The notes under the pieces: model-generated
Told to the model about the DNA's origin: nothing
Database searches by the model: none
Seen by the model: the letters and a program-made list of their open reading frames with translations, nothing else
Assembly (NCBI GenBank): GCA_001275005.1
Contig: JWZX01002093.1
Location: 1-29,325 of the forward strand
Length of the DNA stretch: 29,325 nucleotides
Origin: Chrysochromulina tobinii
Taxonomy: Eukaryota > Haptophyta > Prymnesiales > Chrysochromulinaceae
Direction of reading: 5' to 3'
Part shown: one piece after another, positions 14,189 through 22,023 of the stretch
How the letters are laid out: each line of letters starts with the position of its first letter
How positions within the stretch are numbered: position 1 is the stretch's first letter
Position numbers and translations under genes: made by a program

Positions 14189-14905
14189 ATGTTCCCGATT
14201 CTCGTCGGCACCTTGTCGCTGAGCGCGGCCACGCGCCCGTGCTTGCCGCGCCGCGCCGGCTTGACTGCCCTGTGCGCACCTGCTCCGTACGAGGCGACTG
14301 TAGGGCCGCTGCCCGGCAAGCTCCGCAACTCGCTGCCGCTGCTCGTTGGACCCGTTGCGAACGGCTTTGGCCGGGGCTCGCGAAAGCTTGGCATCCCGAC
14401 GGCCAACTTGCCGTGCTCGCTCTTCCAAGACCAGCTCGCAGAGCTACCTTGCGGCGTGTACGCGGGGTGGGCTGGCGTGCGTGGCGGCGTGCACAAGTGC
14501 GTATGCAACGTGGGCTTCTCGCCAACCTTCGCGGGTGCCGAGAACCCTGAGAAGATTGTGGAGGCGCACATCATGGAGAGCTTCGATAGTGACTTTTATG
14601 GCGAGCCGATGCGTCTGCTGCTCCTCGGCTTTCTGCGACCCGAGCGCAAATTCAAAGGTCTCGATGAGCTGCTCGCCACCATCCGTGCAGACATTGCAGC
14701 AGCGAGCGAGGCCCTCGAGTGCTCGCCGCTGGTGGAGCTGCAGGTGCTCGTGTCCGCCCTGCCTCCGAGCCGCGACAACAAGCCCTCGTTCACGTTGCTT
14801 GACCTTCCTGCAGGGCTCACCGATGGGCTCGACGTCGGTGGATATGAGGTTCCAGACGCATTCGGGCCGGCGCCGATTGGCTTTGAGTGGGGCGGCTTGT
14901 TTTAG
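14189..14905 (+). CDS. Riboflavin kinase (FMN-forming)
   Basis: A single exon of 238 residues from the ATG at 14189. It transfers phosphate from ATP to riboflavin, giving FMN. The kinase domain spans ~50-180: GPVANGFGRGSRKLGIPTANLP contains the nucleotide/Mg motif PTAN (70-73), GVYAGWA follows, then VCNVGFSPTF and VEAHIMESFDSDFYGE, in which Glu ~125 matches the catalytic acid, and the terminal GFLRPERKFKGLDELLATIRADI. No FAD synthetase domain precedes it, so this is the stand-alone eukaryotic type. The first ~35 residues (MFPILVGTLSLSAAT then CLPRRAGL) are hydrophobic then basic, fitting a signal or plastid-directing leader; that targeting is inferred. The C-terminal ~60 residues are not part of the core domain and have no recognised function. 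Confidence 0.92.
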   Translation: MFPILVGTLSLSAATRPCLPRRAGLTALCAPAPYEATVGPLPGKLRNSLPLLVGPVANGFGRGSRKLGIPTANLPCSLFQDQLAELPCGVYAGWAGVRGGVHKCVCNVGFSPTFAGAENPEKIVEAHIMESFDSDFYGEPMRLLLLGFLRPERKFKGLDELLATIRADIAAASEALECSPLVELQVLVSALPPSRDNKPSFTLLDLPAGLTDGLDVGGYEVPDAFGPAPIGFEWGGLF

Positions 14906-15210
14906 CGGCTGGATCTGTCTCAAGCAGAGCGGTGTGTGCGTGGTGGACGACATCACGCCGCGCTCCGCGCGCCGTACGACGCCCGGGGTCTGAGTTCAAC
15001 TGACATGAGTTCAACGTAAAACAGCTCGGCCACGCCTCCGTCCATTGCGATAGCGGCCCCCGTGCTTGGGGGTCCGGAGAGCGCGCGCGTTGTGTGTTTC
15101 ACAGCAGCAGCAGCACGTCGCGAGGTCTCTCGCTGACGTCGGCATCATCGGCCGTCGTACGGCGCGCGGAGCGCTGCGTGACGTCGTCCACCACGCACAG
15201 GCATCCGCGT
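14906..15210. other. Intergenic region dominated by a 47-bp inverted repeat
   Basis: The arms at 14935-14981 and 15153-15199 are reverse complements with two mismatches over 47 bp, separated by 171 bp. They sit just after the riboflavin kinase stop and just before the methyltransferase ATG. No coding frame inside is convincing. It may be a remnant of a small mobile element or a large terminator-like hairpin. Confidence 0.75.
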
Positions 15211-16396
15211 ATGATCACCACAACAAGCTCCCCACGTCTGCCTGCAACGTGCGCCGTATGTGCAGCCAGCATCTGTCTGCTGCTGTACCTGCGTTGGCGG
15301 TCACATGCAAAACAAGCCATCCAGTACGTGCTGCGTGCCGCAGAGGCGTCTGTGAATTACAACGCTTCGAGCCCCATCTACATGCTGCTGCTCAAAATGA
15401 AGACTCACACGAGCGAACACTTGACGGTGCAATACGTGCTGCCTCCGGATTCGCCGCTCGAGAGCCTCTTCTGTCGGATCATCCAAAAGGACGTTGCCAA
15501 GGGGTGCATCGATCCGGACCTTCTTGGCACCGATACCTGCCGCGATGCTGCAATCGTGCGCGTCTGCGTGGATGGGAGCTGGCGCGAGATACGCGTGCCG
15601 ATCTTCATGGCGCACCTTGTCAACCCGCTCGGCCTGTGCGATCCTGAGGCCGACAACCCCGCCGCACCCGTATGGGCCGATGGCTCCTGGACGGGCACAC
15701 TGCTGTGGGACTCGGCGGCGCACGTGTGCGAGCTGATGCTGGCGCAGCCGTGCTGGCGGGCGCGGCTGCGTGGCGCCTCGTGCCTTGAGCTCGGCTGCGG
15801 CCTCGGCCTTCCGGGCATGGTGGCCAGCTTACTCGGTGCTGCACCCGTCCTCCTGACCGACCGACTACAGGTGGCGGAGATGGCTGAGGCGGGCTGTCGC
15901 GCGAATAGCCTCAAGGGCGCGCGCGGTGTCGAGTTTGACTGGGACGAGGCGGCGGCGCGCCAGCTCGTCGCCGACCACTTTGGGGGCCGTGCTCCGTCGC
16001 TCATCCTTGCATGCGACTGCATCTTCGAGCCGCTCTTCGGCGAGGCCCATCTGCTGCTGCGTATGCTCGTCGTGCTCGCGGATGCTCAGACGACGGTGAT
16101 CCCCGCGCCTGAGATCGTGATTGCGTCTGATCGCGTCCGACTGCCCGCAGGTGATCCTTGCGCTCGAAGAGCCTTGTTTGCGTCTGATTGCGAGTGATGG
16201 TCACCCTCATCGGCACACCGATTGCGCCCCTCGTCAGGTGATCCTCGCGCTCGAAAGGCGCCCCAACGACGGCGTCGAGAGCTTCTTTGCCCTCGCGGAG
16301 GCGGCGGGGTTCGAGGTGCACGTCCTGCTACAGGTCAACCGCGTCGTAGTCGTTGAAATGTGGTGGCGCTCGGGAGGGCGCGGTGCGGTCAAGTGA
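15211..16396 (+). CDS. Protein-lysine methyltransferase, family 16 (METTL21-like)
   Basis: Predicted exons 15211-16095 and 16238-16396 (347 residues, phase 0 join). Class I SAM-dependent methyltransferase: motif I is CLELGCGLGLPG (~191-202), the adenosine acid follows in VLLTDR, and the post-II motif is LILACDCIFEP (DCIF, ~269-272), the D-x-x-F/Y signature of METTL21/eEF2KMT enzymes. Upstream, WADGSWTGTLLWDSA matches the conserved Trp segment of that family. Skipping 16096-16237 joins ...ADAQTT to VILALERRPNDGVESFFALAEAAGFEV, which gives the usual final strands of the fold. The target lysine is unknown. The N-terminus is uncertain: the ATG at 15211 gives a hydrophobic stretch (CAVCAASICLLLYLRW) that could be a membrane anchor, and a later Met at 15382 is possible. 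Confidence 0.82.
16096..16237 (+). repeat. Methyltransferase intron carrying two copies of the next exon's start
   Basis: The intron runs ACG|gtgatccccgcg ... ctcgtcag|GTGATCCTCGCG. The exon start GTGATCCTCGCGCTCGAA (16238) has near-identical copies at 16096 (the donor itself) and 16151, the latter preceded by its own cccgcag acceptor. The unit spacings are 55 and 87 nt. Using the internal acceptor would add 29 in-frame, stop-free codons. The body also has TCTGATCGCG/TCTGATTGCG words like those in the ATRX introns. Confidence 0.8.
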
Positions 16397-17062
16397 GACC
16401 TTGAATTCCTTATCCGGAACGGGCGGCCGAAGTCGAGGCGAGTGAGAGTGAGAGCTCTGCGATGACAGTGAACTCTTTGATTTTAGAGTACCGCAACTCG
16501 AGCGTCTCGGGTACAACGAAAGCTAGCCGAGCCGCGTGCTAGAGAGCTAGACTGCTGGACGATATTTCATTGAGTCGACTGTGTGCACTGCGCGTGCGGT
16601 GACTCAAGGATCGCACATACACACGGCCGCGCTGCACACGGCCGCGTGCAGACCATCCTGCACCATCCTCGAGCTTTCGCGCCACCACGCGCCGCAGACC
16701 TCATTACCAGCTACCGCATGGTGTACCTCAGAAGTCACCCTACACCCACGCACACGCACGTCAGAAAGATAATCATGAACCACCGTTTGGGGCAATCGCC
16801 CAGTTCATGGACGGAGGCCCGCGGCATAGAGCCATAGACATGACCTCACGGGCAGGCTCAGCAATCAGCAGCCACCTTTTTCCCACGCGATTGGTCATGC
16901 CTTTTAGCCTAAGTATTGTTGTCATGATAGGATCCTTTGAGACTCCAGGTTACGTTGACCCGGGCACTCATGCATAGTGTCATCCACACTGCATTTCCAT
17001 GTGATTGCATTTCCAGCTGGAAATGGATCGAAATGGAAACGGATCCTATCCTATCTGGAGTC
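16397..17062. other. Convergent intergenic region with palindromes
   Basis: This lies between the methyltransferase and the minus-strand repeat-protein gene. No convincing coding frame was seen. An exact 18-bp palindrome, CATTTCCAGCTGGAAATG, occupies 17008-17025. GATAGGATCC and GAGACTCCAG (16926-16950) recur in inverted form at 17041-17065. A 15-nt CACACGGCCGCGCTG repeat is near 16620. Confidence 0.6.
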
Positions 17063-18505
17063 TCATGCAGAGTAGAGGCCGCGACGAGGTGGCCGCCACC
17101 CCGGCGGCGGCGTCCAAACTGTGCACTTGAGCTCCGGCATCTCAACCCATTTAGAGCCCGTCCCCACCTTCCATGTTTTAGCGCTCACGTCGGGCGAAGC
17201 TGCAGCTGAGTCTCGTAGGTCCAGGAGGCCATCTTTCTGTCCAAGGGCTTCCTCAGGCTGCCCCATCCAGCCATTTCCTACGAACGTAATCCAGAGAGTT
17301 GCATCACTCATGTGCTGATACGCGGGCCGGCCATTCACCAGCGTGCCGACGTCGAGACGGTACGTGCCGATGTATTTGGCCGCGTCGCCAGACAGAGAGC
17401 CGCCCTCGAGCTTGAGTCCAGGCGGCGGCGGCGACCAAGCGGTGCACTTGAGCTGCGGCGCCTCAACCCAAGCAGAGCCCGTCCCCACCTTCCATGCTTT
17501 AGTGCTCACGTCGGGCGAAGCTGCAGCTGAGTCTCGTAGGTCAAGAAGGCCATCTTTCTCACCAAGGACTTCCTCAAACTGGCACATCCAGCCATTTCCT
17601 ACGAACGCAATCCAGAGAGTTGCATCTCTCGTGTGCTGATACGCGGGCCGGCCGTTCACAAGCTTGCTGCGGTCGAGACGGTAGGTGCCCAGGAAGTCTG
17701 CCGCGCCGCTCATTGCTGCGGTCGGCAAGTCGCCCTCGAGCTTGAGTCCAGCCGGCGGCGGCGTCCAAGCGGTGCACTTGAGCTGCGGCGCCTCAACCCA
17801 AGGAGCAGAACCGCCCGCGTTCGCTTGCCATGTATTAGCGCTCAAGTCGGGCGAAGCTGCAGCTGAGTCTGTTAGGTTCAGGAAGCCCTTCTTCTCACCA
17901 AGGACTTCCTCAGGCTGCCCCATCCAGCCATTTCCTACGAACGCAATCCAGCGAGTTGCATCACTCACGTGCTGATACGCGGGCCAGCCGTTCACAAGCT
18001 TGCTGTAGTAGGGACGGTACGTGCCGATGTATTTGGCCGCGTCGCCAGTCAGCGAGCCGCCCTCGAGCTTGAGTCCAGGCGGCGGCGGCGACCAAGCGGT
18101 GCACTTGAGCTGCGGCGCCTCAACCCAAGCAGAACCCATACACGCCTTCCATGGTTTTGTGCTCACGTCAGGCGAAGCTGCATCTGAGTCTCGTAGGTCA
18201 AGGAGGCCCTTCTTTTCACCAAGGACGTCCTCAGTCTGCCCCATCCAGCGATCTCCAGCGAACACAATCCAGCGAGTTGCATCTCTCGTGTGCTGATACG
18301 CGGGACGGCCGTTCACAAGCTTGCTGTGGGCGAGACGGTAGGTGCCTATGTATTTGACCGCTTCGCCAGTCAGCGAGCCGCCCTCGAGCTTGAGTCCTGG
18401 TGGCGGCAGATTCCCAGGCGGCGGCGGCTTCGCTCCAGGCGGCGGCGGCGGCGGCTGTGTAGGCGGCGGCGGCGGTCCGCCCCAGCCAAAAATGGCCCTT
18501 AGCAT
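17063..18505 (-). CDS. Protein of four tandem ~108-residue repeats, function unknown
   Basis: 480 residues from the ATG at 18505. After a Pro-rich head (~11-36), four repeats follow: ~37-143, 144-252, 253-362 and 363-470, ending in a short basic tail. Each repeat has the pattern GLKLEGG...IGTYRL...LVNGRPAYQH..DATxWIxFVGNGWM...LGEK.G.LDLxDSAAASPD...W...WVEAPQLKCTAW and is separated by SPPPP. The spacing of Trp, Tyr and Gly suggests a small beta-rich module, perhaps ligand-binding; I know this type only as a recurrent algal module without assigned function. One Cys per repeat (KCTAW) is invariant. The head has no signal peptide, so either the protein is intracellular or an upstream exon is missing. 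DNA identity among repeats is high, so array length may vary between strains. Confidence 0.75.
   Translation of the reverse strand: MLRAIFGWGGPPPPPTQPPPPPPGAKPPPPGNLPPPGLKLEGGSLTGEAVKYIGTYRLAHSKLVNGRPAYQHTRDATRWIVFAGDRWMGQTEDVLGEKKGLLDLRDSDAASPDVSTKPWKACMGSAWVEAPQLKCTAWSPPPPGLKLEGGSLTGDAAKYIGTYRPYYSKLVNGWPAYQHVSDATRWIAFVGNGWMGQPEEVLGEKKGFLNLTDSAAASPDLSANTWQANAGGSAPWVEAPQLKCTAWTPPPAGLKLEGDLPTAAMSGAADFLGTYRLDRSKLVNGRPAYQHTRDATLWIAFVGNGWMCQFEEVLGEKDGLLDLRDSAAASPDVSTKAWKVGTGSAWVEAPQLKCTAWSPPPPGLKLEGGSLSGDAAKYIGTYRLDVGTLVNGRPAYQHMSDATLWITFVGNGWMGQPEEALGQKDGLLDLRDSAAASPDVSAKTWKVGTGSKWVEMPELKCTVWTPPPGWRPPRRGLYSA
17096..18397 (-). repeat. Four ~325-bp tandem coding repeats
   Basis: Repeat limits on the DNA: 18397-18077, 18076-17750, 17749-17420, 17419-17096. 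Long words such as CTTGAGTCCAGGCGGCGG and GCAGCTGAGTCTCGTAGGTC recur in register. Repeat 3 carries a different start (DLPTAAMSGAADFLG), repeat 2 a slightly longer end. Confidence 0.9.
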
Positions 18506-18902
18506 GGACCGCGGCTCCTCCGAAAATGTACTTCAAGACTTGGCCTAATTTGGATACGGTACCGGTAAGCGGTTAAGGCCACGCACGTGGAGGCTGATGA
18601 GGGGTCACCGACCCTGAGCAGGGTTTGCACCGATTTCCCGCACCTTCTGGCCGTCCGTCCTTAAAATGGATGGGACTGACGCGTCCGGAGATCTCCCTGG
18701 ACCTCTCTCCCCCCCTGTCCCCCTGCCCGCCGCCGACCTCACAGAGGCTCCGGCTGCTTGATTGATCTTCCACCCCTTCCCGGACGCCGGCCTCACAGGC
18801 CCCAACCCGCCCTCGTAAGCATCGGCCACTTCACGCCGGATCAGTCTCATCACACTTGTGACGCGGCAGTCTGATCGTCGGCTCCGCCTGCGAGCCGGCC
18901 GC
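18506..18902. other. Intergenic region, no gene seen
   Basis: This lies upstream of the repeat-protein gene and downstream of the secreted-protein gene, both on the minus strand. It may contain a missed first exon of the repeat protein, but no signal-peptide-like frame with a clear donor was found. No RNA gene recognised. Confidence 0.4.
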
Positions 18903-21416
18903 TTAGAACAGGGCATCGACACGCGGGAGCTGGGGCTTGTACGTGTACAGCTGGCCGCCGCGGTCGCCACCCATGGCGCGAATGATGCCGGCGGTCTGCT
19001 GGTGAGCCTGCATTCCCATGACGATGGTCTTGTTGTTGATGGGGACCATGCGCTCGGCCATGCGCCTGGTGGCGCCGACGCCGGCGGTGGCGATCCAGTT
19101 ACCCGAGGCGTCGCGGGCGAGCATGCCCGAAAGGTCGATGAGGCCCGAGAACTCGTGCGCCGCCGAGGCCCAGTAGCCGTCATTGGTGCCGGCCGGCACG
19201 CCGACGCCAGCGACCATGCGAGTATTCAATCTGCCGCCCGACTGCGCGATAAAGTAGTACGTGAGCGGCACACCGTCCGTGCGCACGCGCGTGATGAAGG
19301 TGCGCTCGCCATAGAAGTTGCCGCCGTCCTCCTGGATGATGATGTAGCCATCGGTGGTGCCTGCCGCCGCGATCCACTCGAGGCCGTCAATGTCCTCAAA
19401 GGTTTGGATGCCGCCGCCGACGTTCTTGGCGGCTTCCGTAGCCGAGTCGACCATGTAACGCGCATCGTTGCCGTTGGCCAACTTGCCCTTGCCGCCGAGC
19501 TGGATCTGGTTGACGATGTTTTTCTCGCCCTGCAGGTTGATGTACGTGGCCGCGATGCGGGTCGGGAACCAGGTGCCGTCGAGGCGCGCGGCCTCGAGCT
19601 TCGCGAAGATCTCGGACGAGAAATCGTAGATGCCAAAGAAGCCGCAGGTGGACCCCTGGAGCACGCGCGCGCCGCCGTACGGGTCGGGCGAGTTGTGCTC
19701 GGTCTTGCACGAGGCGACACGGTCGAAGGTCGAGCCGGGCGAGTTGCCGCCGTTGTTCCAGAAGTAGAGGCCGTCGAAGGTCTTGTGCTGGAAAGCCCAC
19801 GAGCCGTCGTGCAGGAAGGAGGTAACGGTGCCGTTCCAGCGCCAGTCGATCGGGTAGAAGCCACCCGCAACGGTCTGGCCTGGCATCGCCACGTTCTTGG
19901 ACCAGTCCTCCAGGAAGCGGCCGCCCGTCGTCTGGGCGACGTTGGTCGCAAAGCCGTAGACCTTGCCGTACGCGAGGCCGTTGCGCGAGAGGAAGTCGGT
20001 CGCGGCCTGGCCGAGCGCGTTGCGGCCCTTGACGCCGACGTAGATGCGCGCGGGGTGAATATTCTGCGTGAAGACGTAGTCTGTGCCATCGGGGCGCTTG
20101 CCCAGCGCGTTCTTGCGCGCGGCCGCAGCGGCTCTATCGACATCGAACTCGCCGTTGTAGCCCGAGACGCCGAAGCACACGTAGGCGGTGTGGCCACAGT
20201 TGACCTCGACGATCTTCTCGAAACCGCCCATGGTGAAGACGCCGGTGGCGTACATGTTGAAGTTCGCCAGGTCGATCACGTGCGCCGGGATGCCCACGTA
20301 GTCAGCGTTCGTCTGGTACGAGCTCCACTCCTCGTTGGTGATGAAGAGGGTGTCCGCGACGCCGGTCGAGCCCCACTGGAGGCGCTCCTCGAGGTGGGCC
20401 GAGCACAGGGACATCATGGTCCAGTCGGCGCGCACGGGCGGCGATGCGAGGTGAATGGTCGACCAGCAGCCGCAGCCGTTGTGGTCGGTGTCCGAGAAGT
20501 GCGGCGCGGCCGAGCAGCAGTTCTGGGTCGCGTTCGTGTTGCGTTTGCCGATGAGCTGGCCCTTGAGGTTGTACGCGTTCGCGACCGCCTGGCCGGCGCC
20601 CTTGACGAAGGAGACGGCCGCCTCGGGAGCTCCGGGAGACATGAAGTTAGCAAGGCCCTGGCGGTCGTAGTCGACGTACATGACGTGCGAGCCCGTGAAG
20701 GACGCGCCGTTGCTGTTGACCATGAACGGCCAGGAGTCGCCGCAGCCGAGGCGCGCCGCCGTAGGCCTCGCGGCCGGGGCATTGGCAGGGCCGCACCACC
20801 AGTTCAAGCCACCATATGACTCGGACTGGAAGATGATGCGGACCGTGGTCGCATCGCGCAGGTACGCGCCCATGCCGTCCGGCACGCCGACGAGCATGTA
20901 GCCGGTCGCCGGGTCGTACTCGCCGACGGTGGCGATCACCTTGATGGGGCCGAACGGGTAGTCAGTGTCACCCGAGTGGCCGTCCGCAACGACGGCCGTG
21001 GTCGAGTAGAGGGCATCGGTCGCCTCGCACATGTGCGCCGTGTGCGTGCCGATCGGCTTGAAGTTTGCCAGGATCGACTTTGGGTAGATCGTCGAGCCGA
21101 GGGTCGGTGAGTTGAACAGAGTGAAGTTGTTCGACATGTGGAGAAACATGTCGAAGACGGAGGGGCCCTTGGCGATGAGCTCAGCTGTCGGGTCGGACAG
21201 AGGCGTCGCGACCTCCATCCCCATGTTGGCCGCGCAGCACCTGCACATGACACACATTCCATGGGTGATGAAAACAAGTCGCACAACCGAGGTGCAGGCG
21301 GCACTGGGTAAAGCTGGCGCTTACGAGTTCGCCTGGAACGTATCACGCAGAGTCGCGCAAGTCTGCTGGCCGGCCGCGACGGCGGCGAAAGCGAGGGGGA
21401 GCGTCTTGACAAGCAT
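18903..21416 (-). CDS. Secreted 809-residue protein of unknown function, possibly beta-propeller
   Basis: Predicted exons 21416-21325 and 21240-18903. The first exon gives MLVKTLPLAFAAVAAGQQ, a clear signal peptide, and the join AACTC|gtaagc...gtgcag|G restores TCG-TGC-TGC in phase. The mature start has Cys20 and then the pair Cys32-Cys33 (TCATLRDTFQANSCC), a small Cys module at the N-terminus of the mature protein. The large domain is rich in Gly, Asp and aromatic residues, with repeated strand-like stretches (FGPIKVIATVGEYDPATGYMLVGV; SWPFMVNSNG; DGLEWIAAAG...GYIIIQEDGGN; GGQLYTYKP). The DGLEW...QEDGGN part loosely recalls PhoX/DUF839 phosphatases, but I cannot confirm any catalytic residues. 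It has several NxS/T sites (NFT, NAT, NGT, NKT). An extracellular or vacuolar role is inferred. The long frame on the opposite strand is a shadow. Confidence 0.72.
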
Positions 21417-22023
21417 GGTCGCCGAAGTGCGGTACGACGACGGATCCTAAACGCCGTTGGCAAAAAGAAGCGCCGTCGGCGCTCGCACTAAGTTCAGCAT
21501 CCCATAAAGGGCGGATCGCACACTAAGTCCCGACGGCGCTTCCGGGACAAGTTACGCAACCAGACGTCTATTTGCGTTTCCAAGGCAACCTAAATAAAGT
21601 AATGGCAAATGAAAAAATCGTCGACTCCCAAGGATAACTCGTGAGCGGATTAATCGGGTATACTCGATCTCCTCCAAGCACTCACTCAGTCACTCTCCTG
21701 TTCAAATCGACAGGATCGCTCTCACTCACTCACTACTATTGTATGCCGGCCCTCCTCCTTCATACAATTGTAGAGCTGATCAGGAGCAAGCAAGCTAATT
21801 AGTCGAACACATTGCGTGCTTGCTGGATCTGGGGTGAGTGTGAGCCGCCGACAAAAACAAGAAAGCCCAAATCCAGGGATCCAAGCTGTCGAGTAAACAC
21901 CTCTCTTTCCCCACAGCACGCTGGACGCTCGGGCGATGCCGCTTTGTCTCTTCACATGTGAATGAGGGGAGAGGTGTCCTCTCAGGAGGATCTCGGCCTT
22001 TTCTCTGTCTCCTCGCGGGAGTG
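21417..22023. other. Divergent intergenic region (secreted protein / DNAJC2)
   Basis: The two start codons diverge across about 600 bp. The region is AT-richer than its neighbours, carries CTCACT repeats at 21680-21735 and a 13-bp inverted repeat with one mismatch (21733-21745 and 21761-21773). Short frames show no family resemblance. Confidence 0.5.
21733..21773. repeat. 13-bp inverted repeat, 15-nt loop
   Basis: The left arm CTACTATTGTATG and right arm CATACAATTGTAG pair with one mismatch. It lies about 250 bp upstream of the DNAJC2 start. Confidence 0.8.

Noticed and set aside
18858-20819. Long plus-strand frame of 653 codons opposite the secreted-protein gene
   Set aside because: It is the antisense shadow of a GC-rich gene with a signal peptide and coherent composition; the shadow is Arg/Asp/Val-rich with no recognisable motif.
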